Positions 18,668 through 26,539 of a stretch of 64,000 nucleotides of DNA are shown here, in pieces (positions within the stretch are counted from its first letter, which is position 1; every line of letters begins with the position of its first letter). This DNA is from Enteractinococcus coprophilus (lineage in GTDB: Bacteria; Actinomycetota; Actinomycetes; Actinomycetales; Micrococcaceae). Location of the stretch: assembly GCF_006716305.1 (NCBI RefSeq), contig NZ_VFOU01000001.1, positions 806,001 through 870,000 of the forward strand. The letters run 5' to 3'. A model generated the notes under the pieces. The model saw only the letters and a list, made by a program, of their open reading frames with translations. It searched no databases and was not told the origin of the DNA. A program made the position numbers and the translations under genes.

Positions 18668-19093
18668 TCACGTTCCTTCCTGTGGCGCTGGCCGGTAAGA
18701 GTGGATTTTCAGTTCCTTGGCATAGCGGATGCTGCCGTCGACGTCGATCGCGGATTCGTGCACGCGCACCTCATACGGTGCCTGCTCGAACGTGTTGGCC
18801 AGGCCTTCGGCGTTGTCATCGGTGAGCCCATCGGTATAGATCAAGGTGGGACAGTTGGTGGATTCGAGGACGATGCGCCAGGGGAGCTCGTCGTCGCGGG
18901 TTTCTTCTGCGGTGGCCTGCGTGACATTGCAGACGCCCCAGCGCAGATCGCTGGGATAGCCGGCGCCCATCGATATGAAACCAAAGGGAATCAACACCAG
19001 GAACCACAAGACCATGAGTAAAAATGCTAATCCCACCAGGCGTTGGCCCACCGTCTTGGGTGCCTTGGGTTCAACGGGCTGCGCGTGGCTCAC
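18668..19093 (-). CDS. Small one-TM protein, paralogue of 21164-21592
   Basis: 141 residues from GTG 19093, which has GAGGAGG in front; a longer in-frame reading to 19189 is Arg/His-rich and lacks a site. One TM helix (LAFLLMVLWFLVLIPFG) is followed by an extracytoplasmic domain with two cysteines (CNVTQA... and STNCPTLIYTDG) and a D-N-A/V-EG motif. The second small protein at 21164 shares TM, W-R/Y-V, C-x-T-V/L-(V/I)Y, DN-EG(L/V)A and PYE(V/F)-(R/K). Function unknown. The two paralogues flank the M16-like membrane protein, suggesting a shared envelope role. The gene is divergent from 19206. Confidence 0.7.
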   Translation of the reverse strand: MSHAQPVEPKAPKTVGQRLVGLAFLLMVLWFLVLIPFGFISMGAGYPSDLRWGVCNVTQATAEETRDDELPWRIVLESTNCPTLIYTDGLTDDNAEGLANTFEQAPYEVRVHESAIDVDGSIRYAKELKIHSYRPAPQEGT

Positions 19094-19205
19094 GGGTGCC
19101 TCCTCAAACGGCTGGGGCAGGGGTAGGATCGAGTCGATTCTACGACGGTGGTGTCGTCGTCGGTCATGCACGCTGCAAGGTTGAAGCAATGGTTAGTATC
19201 GAAGG

Positions 19206-21164
19206 ATGCAGTGGCGCGAAGTTGATGGTTATGACTGGTACGTACTTGAGACCCCGGAGACCGGACCGTATCTGAGTTTAGTGCTCGGTTACGGGTTGGT
19301 GCATGAGCCAGTCGAGGAGTTTGGGACCCTGCAGTTGGCTGCGGGCATGTTGCAGATGGAGCTGTCGCGCCCCGTCGAGACCGGTTTTGGGCGAGCTTCG
19401 GTGCCGGAAGTGTCGGTGACGGTGGGTTCTGATACGACAACCATTGGCATGCGCGGGGATGTAGCGACCCTGTCGGCGGCGTGGCAGCGGTTTGCTGACG
19501 TTTTGGCAGGCCGCCAGACGGTGGACATCTCCGATCCGGTGGATGTACGGATCTCAGCAGCCCCGCGGGATATCACGACCCGGTTTGGGTTGACCTCGTT
19601 GACGTTAGCCGCCTCGCAGGTGGTGCAACCACAGGCTGCGGGTGACCCGTTTATGTTGTTAGGACACCTGAATCCCGCTGCGGGCCAGGTTCGGGCGGTG
19701 ATGTGCACGAATACCGAGCAGCTGATCTCCAACGCATTTGCGGCACCTACCGGGGGATTGGCGGGTGTGGAGCGTTCGCGGTATCGTGCCGATGCCCGCC
19801 CGGGCGGGATGGAATTTCGTGCGGGTTATCCGTTGATCTCGGTCATGGTGCCCAGTTCGGCCGATGGTGCCGCCGCCGTGCGAGTGCTGGCCCAACAAAC
19901 GGTCCAACATATTCATGACGTGACCCGGCGCGATCTGGGCATCGAAGTTTCTCTGGTGTCCGTGGGGCCGGATACGTTGGCGACCCTGATGGTCGCGGAC
20001 GCTATTTTGCATGGGCAACAGCGCTCGCAGATCCAGCAATTGATTGTCTCCAAACCGATTCCGGATCACCGGATTGCCGACGCCGTGGAGTTCGAGGTCG
20101 AAAACCGGCCGCTCAGTAGAATTCTAGCCCGTCGGGTCCACGGTCTGGATGAGGAATTCGCCTCGCTGGATGCCACGCACCAGGCGGTAGCGCAGGCCCG
20201 GGCAACGATGCGGTTCTACACAGACCCCCTCTCGCACCTTCCGGCCGGGTACGAACCGATTGACCAGGCCTTGCCCGCCGCGGATGGTCCGAAATTCAAG
20301 CGAAAAGCTGGCCGCGACCACCTGGTGATCGGCACCGACGTCATCGAGCATCGTTATGCTGGTGGCCATGGCGCGGTGACGGTCGATGCGGTAGATGTAC
20401 ACAACCTGGCGCTGGTGATCGAGGACCCATCTGATGCCGTGGTGCTCATCGATGACCAGTACCGCACGGTGGATGTCATTTTCGATGTGTACCGCAAACA
20501 AAATCAGCTACGCGAGTTGATCACCCAGCGTACCCAGGGCGTGCCGCGGATTACCGCCGGCGACCTGATCCCGACAGCGCAGGTCCGACAGCAGGCGGGC
20601 AAGTCGCGGATGCTCAAGTGGGCGGTTGGGCTAGCTCCGGTGGCCATCATCATGTTTGCGGTGTTGATGTCCTGGGCGGAAGGGTTGCGCGAGGTCGGCG
20701 AACCAGCACCCGAGCACATGGACCCGCCGCAGGCTCGACAAGATGAGCCGGAACGTGCTGCAGAGCAGGTCAAAACGGCAGCGGGAGAGACTGCGACGTT
20801 GGCGAACTGGTCGCGCGTCACCGTTGACGTGACTGAGTTTGAACCGGGCGAGGATAGTGAATTCGCAGCATTCACGGGCGTGCATCTGGTGGCGGATATC
20901 GAATATTGCGCCGCCGAGGACGACGACTTCGTGGACCCGGAGCTGTTCTCCATGACCCACGGTGAGCCGTCACAATTCGCACACGACGTGGAGGACGTTG
21001 AGGATCCGCTGCAACCACGCGAGCTGGAGGCAGGACAGTGCGCGACCGGCCAGCTGGGGTACTTCGTCATGGGTGACGAAGCTACGAATATGCAGGTGTC
21101 TTATAGCTACGACTATCCGGGTCGGGTGGCCTGGGTGGTTGAGGACATCTCCTCGGGGTCGTGA
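19206..21164 (+). CDS. M16-peptidase-like membrane protein lacking the zinc site
   Basis: 652 residues. The first ~430 resemble paired M16 (insulinase/processing-peptidase) half-domains: an opening strand, a helix (FGTLQLAAGMLQMELSRPVE), then SVTVGSDTTTIGMRGD and a helix AAWQRFADVL. The HxxEH zinc motif expected in an active peptidase is absent. A single TM (about 480-500, WAVGLAPVAIIMFAVLMSW) leads to a 150-residue acidic extracytoplasmic domain with two cysteines and a beta-rich look. ATG 19206 has only weak ribosome-site support; TAGTAT just upstream could make it leaderless. It overlaps the next gene by one base (TGATG). The fold assignment is by pattern and moderately sure; the role is unknown. 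Confidence 0.6.
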   Translation: MQWREVDGYDWYVLETPETGPYLSLVLGYGLVHEPVEEFGTLQLAAGMLQMELSRPVETGFGRASVPEVSVTVGSDTTTIGMRGDVATLSAAWQRFADVLAGRQTVDISDPVDVRISAAPRDITTRFGLTSLTLAASQVVQPQAAGDPFMLLGHLNPAAGQVRAVMCTNTEQLISNAFAAPTGGLAGVERSRYRADARPGGMEFRAGYPLISVMVPSSADGAAAVRVLAQQTVQHIHDVTRRDLGIEVSLVSVGPDTLATLMVADAILHGQQRSQIQQLIVSKPIPDHRIADAVEFEVENRPLSRILARRVHGLDEEFASLDATHQAVAQARATMRFYTDPLSHLPAGYEPIDQALPAADGPKFKRKAGRDHLVIGTDVIEHRYAGGHGAVTVDAVDVHNLALVIEDPSDAVVLIDDQYRTVDVIFDVYRKQNQLRELITQRTQGVPRITAGDLIPTAQVRQQAGKSRMLKWAVGLAPVAIIMFAVLMSWAEGLREVGEPAPEHMDPPQARQDEPERAAEQVKTAAGETATLANWSRVTVDVTEFEPGEDSEFAAFTGVHLVADIEYCAAEDDDFVDPELFSMTHGEPSQFAHDVEDVEDPLQPRELEAGQCATGQLGYFVMGDEATNMQVSYSYDYPGRVAWVVEDISSGS

Positions 21165-21592
21165 TGGCACGTCGTCGAAACAAGACCCCGACCCGCACCC
21201 AAACCGTTGTGACCTTGTTGATCATGTTCGGTGGGTTGCTACTCATGACCTGGGCTTTCACTGATCCTTGGCGAGATGCCCAGAACTTCACGTGGGTCGA
21301 GTGCGAGGTCATGAGCGCTAAGACCCAGCGCGGTGGTAGAAACTCCTCGGTACCCTGGTATGTCGCGGTGGAGACCCGTGACTGCGGAACCGTTGTCTAC
21401 CGGGTCGGCACGAGCCAAGACAACGTCGAGGGCGTGGCCGCGCAGTTTGAGCCGGGTCCATATGAATTCAAATTCGGTGCGGTCTCGCAGCGACGAGCCC
21501 AGGGTGGGACCTTATTGGGCCATGCCGCAGATGCCAAAGATTTCCGGCGGCTACCCACTGAGGAGAATAGAGCTGTCAGCGACGTTCAGTAA
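21164..21592 (+). CDS. Small one-TM protein, paralogue of 18668-19093
   Basis: 142 residues from ATG 21164, translationally coupled to the M16-like gene (TGATG); an in-frame GTG at 21161 is also possible. Basic N-terminus (ARRRNKTPTRTQ), one TM (VVTLLIMFGGLLLMTWAF), then an extracytoplasmic domain with paired cysteines in WVECEVMSAK and ETRDCGTVVYRVG, DNVEGVAAQF and PYEFKF, matching 18668-19093. Coupling to the M16-like protein suggests a common complex. Its stop overlaps the convergent MFS gene end by 17 bp. No known domain recognised. Confidence 0.7.
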   Translation: MARRRNKTPTRTQTVVTLLIMFGGLLLMTWAFTDPWRDAQNFTWVECEVMSAKTQRGGRNSSVPWYVAVETRDCGTVVYRVGTSQDNVEGVAAQFEPGPYEFKFGAVSQRRAQGGTLLGHAADAKDFRRLPTEENRAVSDVQ

Positions 21593-22847
21593 CCGCATCG
21601 GCGTGGGTTTTCGGCGCTAATACGGCCGCAGGAACAATGATCAGCGCCAAGATCCCACCGACCACCGTGAGGATACCGAATCCTGCCGCGCTCATGAGCA
21701 CTCCAGAAAATACCCCGGCACCCGCACCGAAAATTTGATACCACACGTCGATGCTGCCTTGCGTGGCGGCACGGGTGTCGGGCTGGGTCCCGTGCACAAT
21801 CAGCGTGGTGCCAGAGACCAGTCCAATATTCCAGCCGATGCCCAACAGCATCAGGGCAACCACCAGTGCGACCAGATTCTCAGCGGGTGCAAAAGCAGCC
21901 AGCAGTCCAGTGGCTAGGAGGATGATACCCCCGGAAATCGCCATGCGCCGGGGACCGACCCTGTCGACTAACGGTCCGGTGACCAAGGAGGGCAACCACA
22001 TTGCCGCGACGTGGAGTCCAATGACCAGTCCGACGGCACCCAGCGAATGATCATGAGCGCGCATGTGCACCGGGGTCATCGTCATAATGCCCACCATGAC
22101 CATCTGCGAAATGACGAGCACGAGTGCCCCGACTCGAACGAGTCGCGACGGTTTCTCTACGACTGGTGGGGCGGTGACCTCGAGGCCTTGCGCGCTGTCT
22201 TGGGCCTGAAGTTGTTTGGCAACCACATAGGGGTCGGGCCGCAGCATGGTTACCAGAATGCTGCCCGCGACGAGGTAGGCGACTGCTGCCAGCAGGAAGG
22301 GCCCCGTCAGTGATGGCAGGCCGAAGCGTTCGGCGAGGTCGCCGAGTGGTTCGATGAGGTTGGGGCCTGCGACCGCGCCGATGGTGGTGGCGACCATGGC
22401 GATGCTCACCGCGGTGCCCTTGCGGTGTGCCGGTGCTAAATCCGTACCGGCATAGCGGGTTTGCATGTTGGTTGCCGTCCCTGCCCCATAGATGAATAAC
22501 GAGACGAAGAGGAGGACCGGGCTGGAGATTTGTGTGGCGATGACGACTCCGATGGCGCCGATGCCGCCGACGATAAAGCCGAAACCCAGAGCGCGTCGTC
22601 GTCCCGTTCGTTGGGTTGCACGACCAATCAGAAATGCGGTCAGCGCGGCCCCCAGCGTGAATAGGGCTGTCGGTAAACCAGAGAGCGCCTCGGTGCCGAG
22701 CAGGTCCTGGGCGATCAGTGCGCCCACGGAAATGCCGGCAGCCAGTCCCGCACCACCGAAGGCTTGACTCATCACCACCGTGAGCAAGGTGCGACGGTGG
22801 AGTCGTTGGCGCTGTTGCGGTGTGATCGTGTCAACGGACGTGGTCAA
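21576..22847 (-). CDS. MFS transporter
   Basis: 423 residues with twelve predicted TM helices of the major facilitator superfamily. Motif A-like loops are visible (LIGRATQRTGRRRALG after TM2 and GPLVDRVGPRRMAISGG in the second half), and MQTRYAGTDLAPAHRKGTAVS resembles drug/metabolite exporters. Start ATG at 22847 (MTTSVDTITPQQ). It lies 48 bp after the M56 gene in the same direction, so it might be the last gene of the M56/BlaI transcript, though this is not shown. Substrate unknown. Confidence 0.87.
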   Translation of the reverse strand: MTTSVDTITPQQRQRLHRRTLLTVVMSQAFGGAGLAAGISVGALIAQDLLGTEALSGLPTALFTLGAALTAFLIGRATQRTGRRRALGFGFIVGGIGAIGVVIATQISSPVLLFVSLFIYGAGTATNMQTRYAGTDLAPAHRKGTAVSIAMVATTIGAVAGPNLIEPLGDLAERFGLPSLTGPFLLAAVAYLVAGSILVTMLRPDPYVVAKQLQAQDSAQGLEVTAPPVVEKPSRLVRVGALVLVISQMVMVGIMTMTPVHMRAHDHSLGAVGLVIGLHVAAMWLPSLVTGPLVDRVGPRRMAISGGIILLATGLLAAFAPAENLVALVVALMLLGIGWNIGLVSGTTLIVHGTQPDTRAATQGSIDVWYQIFGAGAGVFSGVLMSAAGFGILTVVGGILALIIVPAAVLAPKTHADAVTERR

Positions 22848-22895
22848 ATCGGCTGGCTCCTGTGAAGATGGTTGCGGTGCGATATCACGTGAGGG

Positions 22896-23888
22896 TTACA
22901 TCAAACAGCCATCTAAGATGGCATTCAGGTACGGCAGGTGGACTACGAGGCTACCGGCAAGAAGAATCCCAGTGACAGGTACCATCGTCGAAATAGACAC
23001 TAGGCCGCGTTTGCCGTTGGGCGGTGCGACAAGGTGCCGGATCCGGTCAATCCCGGCCGCATGCAACGCGATGGCTCCACACGTATCATGGGCGACGCCT
23101 GGACCAGACCTTTCGCCCAACTTCAATAGCGCACTGGCCAAAACCGGTGTACTCGTGCGGTAACGCGCGGTATTGTCGGCAGCCATTTCCAGGTAGTGCG
23201 GCACCGCGGAGTTTATGGCAGCAATCAGCGGAACCCAACGCAACGGAGCAATTGCACCCTGAAATAGGCCCAAGATGAGGTGGTGTCGTTGCCGCAGGTG
23301 TGCGGCTTCGTGGGTGACAACGGCGGTCAACTCATCTGGAGTGAGCAGCTCGAGGAGTGCGGTAGAGACGACGATGCCCCAGCCACGATTTGCTAGCGCA
23401 AAGGCCGTGGGGTGCGAATGTTCAATCACGGTGACATCATGTCCAGCAAGCCGTGTTCGATAGGCCGTGTGCCGCAGGGCTTGTTCGAGACGTCGACGTT
23501 GTTTGACGCTTCGGCGGAAGTACCGGTAACCGCTCACGACCATCAACAGCCCGAGGAAGACCGGCACTGCCAGCAGGACAATGATTGGGATGAACGTGTC
23601 AACTGTTAACCCCGATGGCAGCGGGTTTGCTGCATTGAGACACCGTTGACAGACCACTCCGGTGTTTCCCGGCATGACATGGCTGGGTCCAGACAGACCC
23701 CAAGCAAGCATAGGGCCCAGCGCGGCGAAACTGGCGATCCAGACGCTGGCCGTTGCCAACAGCGCGACTACCGCCACACGGGGTTTCAACATCAACGCGG
23801 GTGCTGCCTTGCGGACGAGTATCCCGCTCGTTAACCCGCTGGCGATGACGGTGACGGTCAACACCGCGGCGATGAGTAACGCAGTCAT
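22896..23888 (-). CDS. M56-family membrane metalloprotease (BlaR1/MecR1-like) with CxxC
   Basis: 330-residue integral membrane zinc protease, partner of the overlapping BlaI-type repressor. In the BlaR1/MecR1 family a signal activates the protease, which leads to loss of the repressor. Zinc motif HEAAH at residues 193-197 in VVTHEAAHLRQRHH. TM helices at about 3-25, 37-62, 98-118 and near the C-terminus. There is no penicillin-binding sensor domain. Instead, the loop between TM2 and TM3, predicted outside, carries CQRC (Cys80, Cys83), the dithiol spacing used by thiol-disulfide proteins. The ATGA overlap with blaI (23885-23888) means coupling. Context (DsbA, CcdA, CPxC protein) suggests it senses envelope thiol state or metal; this is inference. 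Confidence 0.85.
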   Translation of the reverse strand: MTALLIAAVLTVTVIASGLTSGILVRKAAPALMLKPRVAVVALLATASVWIASFAALGPMLAWGLSGPSHVMPGNTGVVCQRCLNAANPLPSGLTVDTFIPIIVLLAVPVFLGLLMVVSGYRYFRRSVKQRRRLEQALRHTAYRTRLAGHDVTVIEHSHPTAFALANRGWGIVVSTALLELLTPDELTAVVTHEAAHLRQRHHLILGLFQGAIAPLRWVPLIAAINSAVPHYLEMAADNTARYRTSTPVLASALLKLGERSGPGVAHDTCGAIALHAAGIDRIRHLVAPPNGKRGLVSISTMVPVTGILLAGSLVVHLPYLNAILDGCLM

Positions 23889-24250
23889 GATTGCTCCAGA
23901 TAATTGCGCAGCATTTGTAGTCCTTCTTCTGGCATGTCTTGGACAAAATGCAGGATCGAAGCGGCCTTATTCTGGCTAGAATCTAACGCTTGATGCATCT
24001 GTCGTGCGACGTATTCTTCACGACTCATCTGCGGGAGGTAATGGACAAATCGCCCCTCGCGTTCGGCGCGCACCATCTGTTTGGTTTTGAGGTTCTGCAT
24101 GACCGTGGCGATGGTGGTGTAGGCCGGATTGCTGGGCAGAACATCCATGACGTCGCGGACGCTGCGAGGACTAGAGTCCCACAAGAGATTCATGACTTGT
24201 TGTTCAAGTTCTCCCAGCTGAGGCGCCGGGTGGTTTCGTGCGGTGGTCAT
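23885..24250 (-). CDS. BlaI/MecI/CopY-family repressor
   Basis: 121 residues from ATG 24250 (MTTARNHPAPQLGELEQQVM); the reading continues upstream but overlaps the previous gene and is unlike the family. Typical penicillinase-repressor layout: winged helix with LGELEQQVMNLLWDSSPRSVRDVMDVL, then YTTIATVMQNLKTKQMVRAEREGRFVHYLP, and a C-terminal dimerisation helix. Start overlaps the stop of the CPxC membrane gene (24247-24250), and its own end overlaps the M56 gene, so the three are one operon. Two matching dyads in the divergent promoter region are the expected operators. Confidence 0.92.
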   Translation of the reverse strand: MTTARNHPAPQLGELEQQVMNLLWDSSPRSVRDVMDVLPSNPAYTTIATVMQNLKTKQMVRAEREGRFVHYLPQMSREEYVARQMHQALDSSQNKAASILHFVQDMPEEGLQMLRNYLEQS

Positions 24251-24792
24251 AGGCGTGTGCTGACGTGCTCCTGAGTGAAAGACTGATTCGCAGGTGGGGT
24301 TGGTGCCACCCTGCACACGATCTGCTCTTTGAGCCGCCACAGCAGGGCGACGCTAGTGAGCAGAAGTGCCGCAACCCCCAAAAACGGTTGGATCGGAGCG
24401 AAATAGGTAATAGCACCAAAGTAACCGAACGCGATCAGCGCCAGTTTATTACAGACCGGGCAGCCGACAGCGAACCATGATAGGAAACCACCGAGCATGC
24501 CGAGTTTTCCTTGGCGTCCTGTGGGGTCAAGGGCTATGGCATCTTCGTCCACCGATGAGACCGGTTGGATATAGGTGGCTATCAGCATTCCGCTGATAAT
24601 AGACGTGACAATCCAAACCGGATAATTCCACCACACTGGTGGAATGTCACGTGCGAACACGGGATTGGGGATTAGGACTGTCGCTATTCCGATGAGCAAA
24701 CCAACGGCAATGGCGGCCAGTGCCGCCATGAGAATTTGGCGCGCCGTCCATTGACCCAGGGCTTGTTTGGCGTATCCAAGGGTTGTGAGCAT
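24247..24792 (-). CDS. Membrane protein with conserved CPxC motif
   Basis: 181 residues, four to five TM helices. The notable motif is GCPVCNKLAL (Cys111, Cys114) at the start of a TM helix, suited to thiol exchange or metal binding at the membrane. I know similar CPxCN-containing membrane proteins only as uncharacterised neighbours of thioredoxin-like/CcdA genes. First gene of the leftward operon; ATG at 24792 lies 4 bp from operator dyad 1. Probably cooperates with the DsbA/CcdA genes on the other side of the promoter region (inference). Confidence 0.75.
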   Translation of the reverse strand: MLTTLGYAKQALGQWTARQILMAALAAIAVGLLIGIATVLIPNPVFARDIPPVWWNYPVWIVTSIISGMLIATYIQPVSSVDEDAIALDPTGRQGKLGMLGGFLSWFAVGCPVCNKLALIAFGYFGAITYFAPIQPFLGVAALLLTSVALLWRLKEQIVCRVAPTPPANQSFTQEHVSTRL

Positions 24793-24796
24793 GGCA

Positions 24797-24817
24797 TCTA
24801 CTATGCCTGATAGTAAC
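24797..24817. promoter_or_regulatory. BlaI-type operator dyad 1
   Basis: TACTAT at 24799-24804, a 5-nt spacer and ATAGTA at 24810-24815 form a dyad directly upstream of the leftward operon's start codon. The layout is the same as dyad 2. BlaI/MecI family operators are dyads of TAC(T)A-type half-sites, so the co-located BlaI is the likely ligand. Confidence 0.75.
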
Positions 24818-24844
24818 GATGATGTATAGTTGCCTGCCGGAGTT

Positions 24845-24865
24845 GTTACTATCTCGCATAGTAAC
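24845..24865. promoter_or_regulatory. BlaI-type operator dyad 2
   Basis: Perfect arms GTTACTAT (24845-24852) and ATAGTAAC (24858-24865) around a 5-nt spacer, 48 bp upstream of the DsbA-like start. Shares the core TACTAT-N5-ATAGTA with dyad 1. Repression of both divergent operons by one BlaI protein is the simplest reading. Confidence 0.8.
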
Positions 24866-24912
24866 TATGGTCCTCTGGAAATCGAAAACGTAAAGTATAT
24901 GAAGGAATCGTT

Positions 24913-25668
24913 TTGCCGCAACAACCCTCCAGTTCGAAACCACCGTGGCTTCTCCCAGTCATCGTTGGTATCGCCGCCCTTGTCGTGATTGCCGCGGCAT
25001 ATTTTCTCTTCTTCGGTTCGGGGAGTTCCAATGATTCCGACGTCGCAAACAGTCCCGAAAGTGAAGGGGGCGGGGTCGTTGATGTTGTCCCGCAGGGCGA
25101 AGAAGACCAGATTGATCTGAGCCACGTCGAGCGACGCGACAGCGAGGACCCGTTGAGCATTGGCACGGTGGATGCTCCAGTGACGATGGTGATGTTCTCG
25201 GACTATCAATGCCCGTTCTGTGCATCCTGGATGGATGAAACGCTACCGGTCATGATGGACTACGTCGACGACGAGCAGCTGCGCATCGAATTTCGTGATC
25301 TGAATGTCTTTGGTCCAGAATCCGAGCGCGCCTCACATGCCGCCTACGCCGCAGCGTTACAAGATTCCTACATGGAATACCATCAGGCCTTATTGGCCGA
25401 CGGCGAGATCAGGCAGCCCGCTGAGCTCAGCGAAGAAGCTCTCCTAGACCTGGCCGCAGAGCTCGGACTGGACACAGACCAATTCCTCGAAGATATGCAC
25501 TCAGAAGCAGTCCAAGAACAGATCTTGGAAAATCAGCGCCTGGGTACTGACCTCGGAGCATACTCGACGCCGTCATTCATAGTGGGTGGCCAGCCAATGG
25601 TCGGGGCACAACCCACCGACGTGTTTGTTGACGCCGTGGATCAAGCACTCACCGACGCGTCGGAGTGA
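24913..25668 (+). CDS. Membrane-anchored DsbA/thioredoxin-fold oxidoreductase
   Basis: 251 residues from TTG 24913, with GAAGGA 6 nt upstream. N-terminal TM anchor (LLPVIVGIAALVVIAAAYFL), an acidic Ser/Gly linker, then a DsbA-like thioredoxin fold with active site CPFC (Cys100-Cys103) in FSDYQCPFC and cis-proline region STPSFIVGG. Actinobacterial homologues act outside the membrane in disulfide formation or exchange. Neighbour of ccdA, which would pass electrons across the membrane. Preceded by operator dyad 2, so probably induced when BlaI is cleaved. Confidence 0.92.
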   Translation: MPQQPSSSKPPWLLPVIVGIAALVVIAAAYFLFFGSGSSNDSDVANSPESEGGGVVDVVPQGEEDQIDLSHVERRDSEDPLSIGTVDAPVTMVMFSDYQCPFCASWMDETLPVMMDYVDDEQLRIEFRDLNVFGPESERASHAAYAAALQDSYMEYHQALLADGEIRQPAELSEEALLDLAAELGLDTDQFLEDMHSEAVQEQILENQRLGTDLGAYSTPSFIVGGQPMVGAQPTDVFVDAVDQALTDASE

Positions 25669-25675
25669 ATAGACT

Positions 25676-26539
25676 ATGGAAATCAGTCTAGTCACAGCGT
25701 TTCTCGGTGGCGTGCTCGCCTTATTGAGCCCCTGCGGTGCGCTGCTGTTACCCGCATTCTTTGCCTCGGTTATCGGCCAACGCATGCGCCTGCTCTTACA
25801 CGGCGGGGTGTTCTACCTCGGACTCGTGGTGACACTGGTACCGCTCGGGCTAGGACTCGGCGCGGTGGGTAGTCTGCTAACCGAATACCGGGGTGCGCTC
25901 ATCGTGACGACCTCTGTGATCCTGATTCTCTTAGGACTGGTGCAAGCCGCAGGGTTTGGTTTCGATTTGTCGAAAGCACTGCCGGGTGCCGGAGCGCTAC
26001 AGCAGCGCGCTCACAGCCGCGGCGGCTTCGTCCGCACCGTACTCTTAGGTGCCGCCAGTGGTGTGGCTGGATTCTGCTCCGGCCCAATTCTCGGTGCAAT
26101 CCTCACGCTGGCCGTGGCCCAGGGCAATACGTGGAACGCCGGAGTCATGCTGGCTGTCTATGGCCTGGGAATGGTCGTGCCGCTCACGATCCTGGCCGCA
26201 GTGTGGCACAAACTCAGCCCTCGGGCACTCTCGGTGCTACGCGGTCGCGGATTCCGATTTCTGGGTCGCGATCTCCACACCACCTCGGTCGTCACGGGTC
26301 TGTTGATCGTCGCGCTGGGTGTCGTCTTCTGGACAACTAACGGCCTGGTCAGTGCGCCATCTCTGCTGCCTACCGGTATCCAACGCGGCCTGCAGTCCTA
26401 CAGCGGTGTCTTGGCGAACCCACTGGTCGACGCCATATTGCTTGCAGCAGTCGTCGTTGTGGTGATCACCATCTGGGCCGTGCGACGAAGTCGCAACCAG
26501 GTGACGGTCCAGCAACCCTCTGAAGAGGAAGTGCTCTAA
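25676..26539 (+). CDS. ccdA: CcdA/DsbD-type thiol-disulfide membrane transporter
   Basis: 287 residues, six TM core plus a seventh near the C-terminus. Members of this family move reducing equivalents from cytosolic thioredoxin to extracytoplasmic thiol proteins. The paired redox cysteines are visible in LLSPCGALLLP (Cys20) and AGFCSGPILG (Cys134), each followed by the expected small/proline pattern. It follows the DsbA-like gene by 7 bp and its stop overlaps the next start (TAATG), giving one transcript. No cytochrome c maturation genes are visible, so DsbA-type protein maintenance is the more likely job. Confidence 0.9.
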   Translation: MEISLVTAFLGGVLALLSPCGALLLPAFFASVIGQRMRLLLHGGVFYLGLVVTLVPLGLGLGAVGSLLTEYRGALIVTTSVILILLGLVQAAGFGFDLSKALPGAGALQQRAHSRGGFVRTVLLGAASGVAGFCSGPILGAILTLAVAQGNTWNAGVMLAVYGLGMVVPLTILAAVWHKLSPRALSVLRGRGFRFLGRDLHTTSVVTGLLIVALGVVFWTTNGLVSAPSLLPTGIQRGLQSYSGVLANPLVDAILLAAVVVVVITIWAVRRSRNQVTVQQPSEEEVL

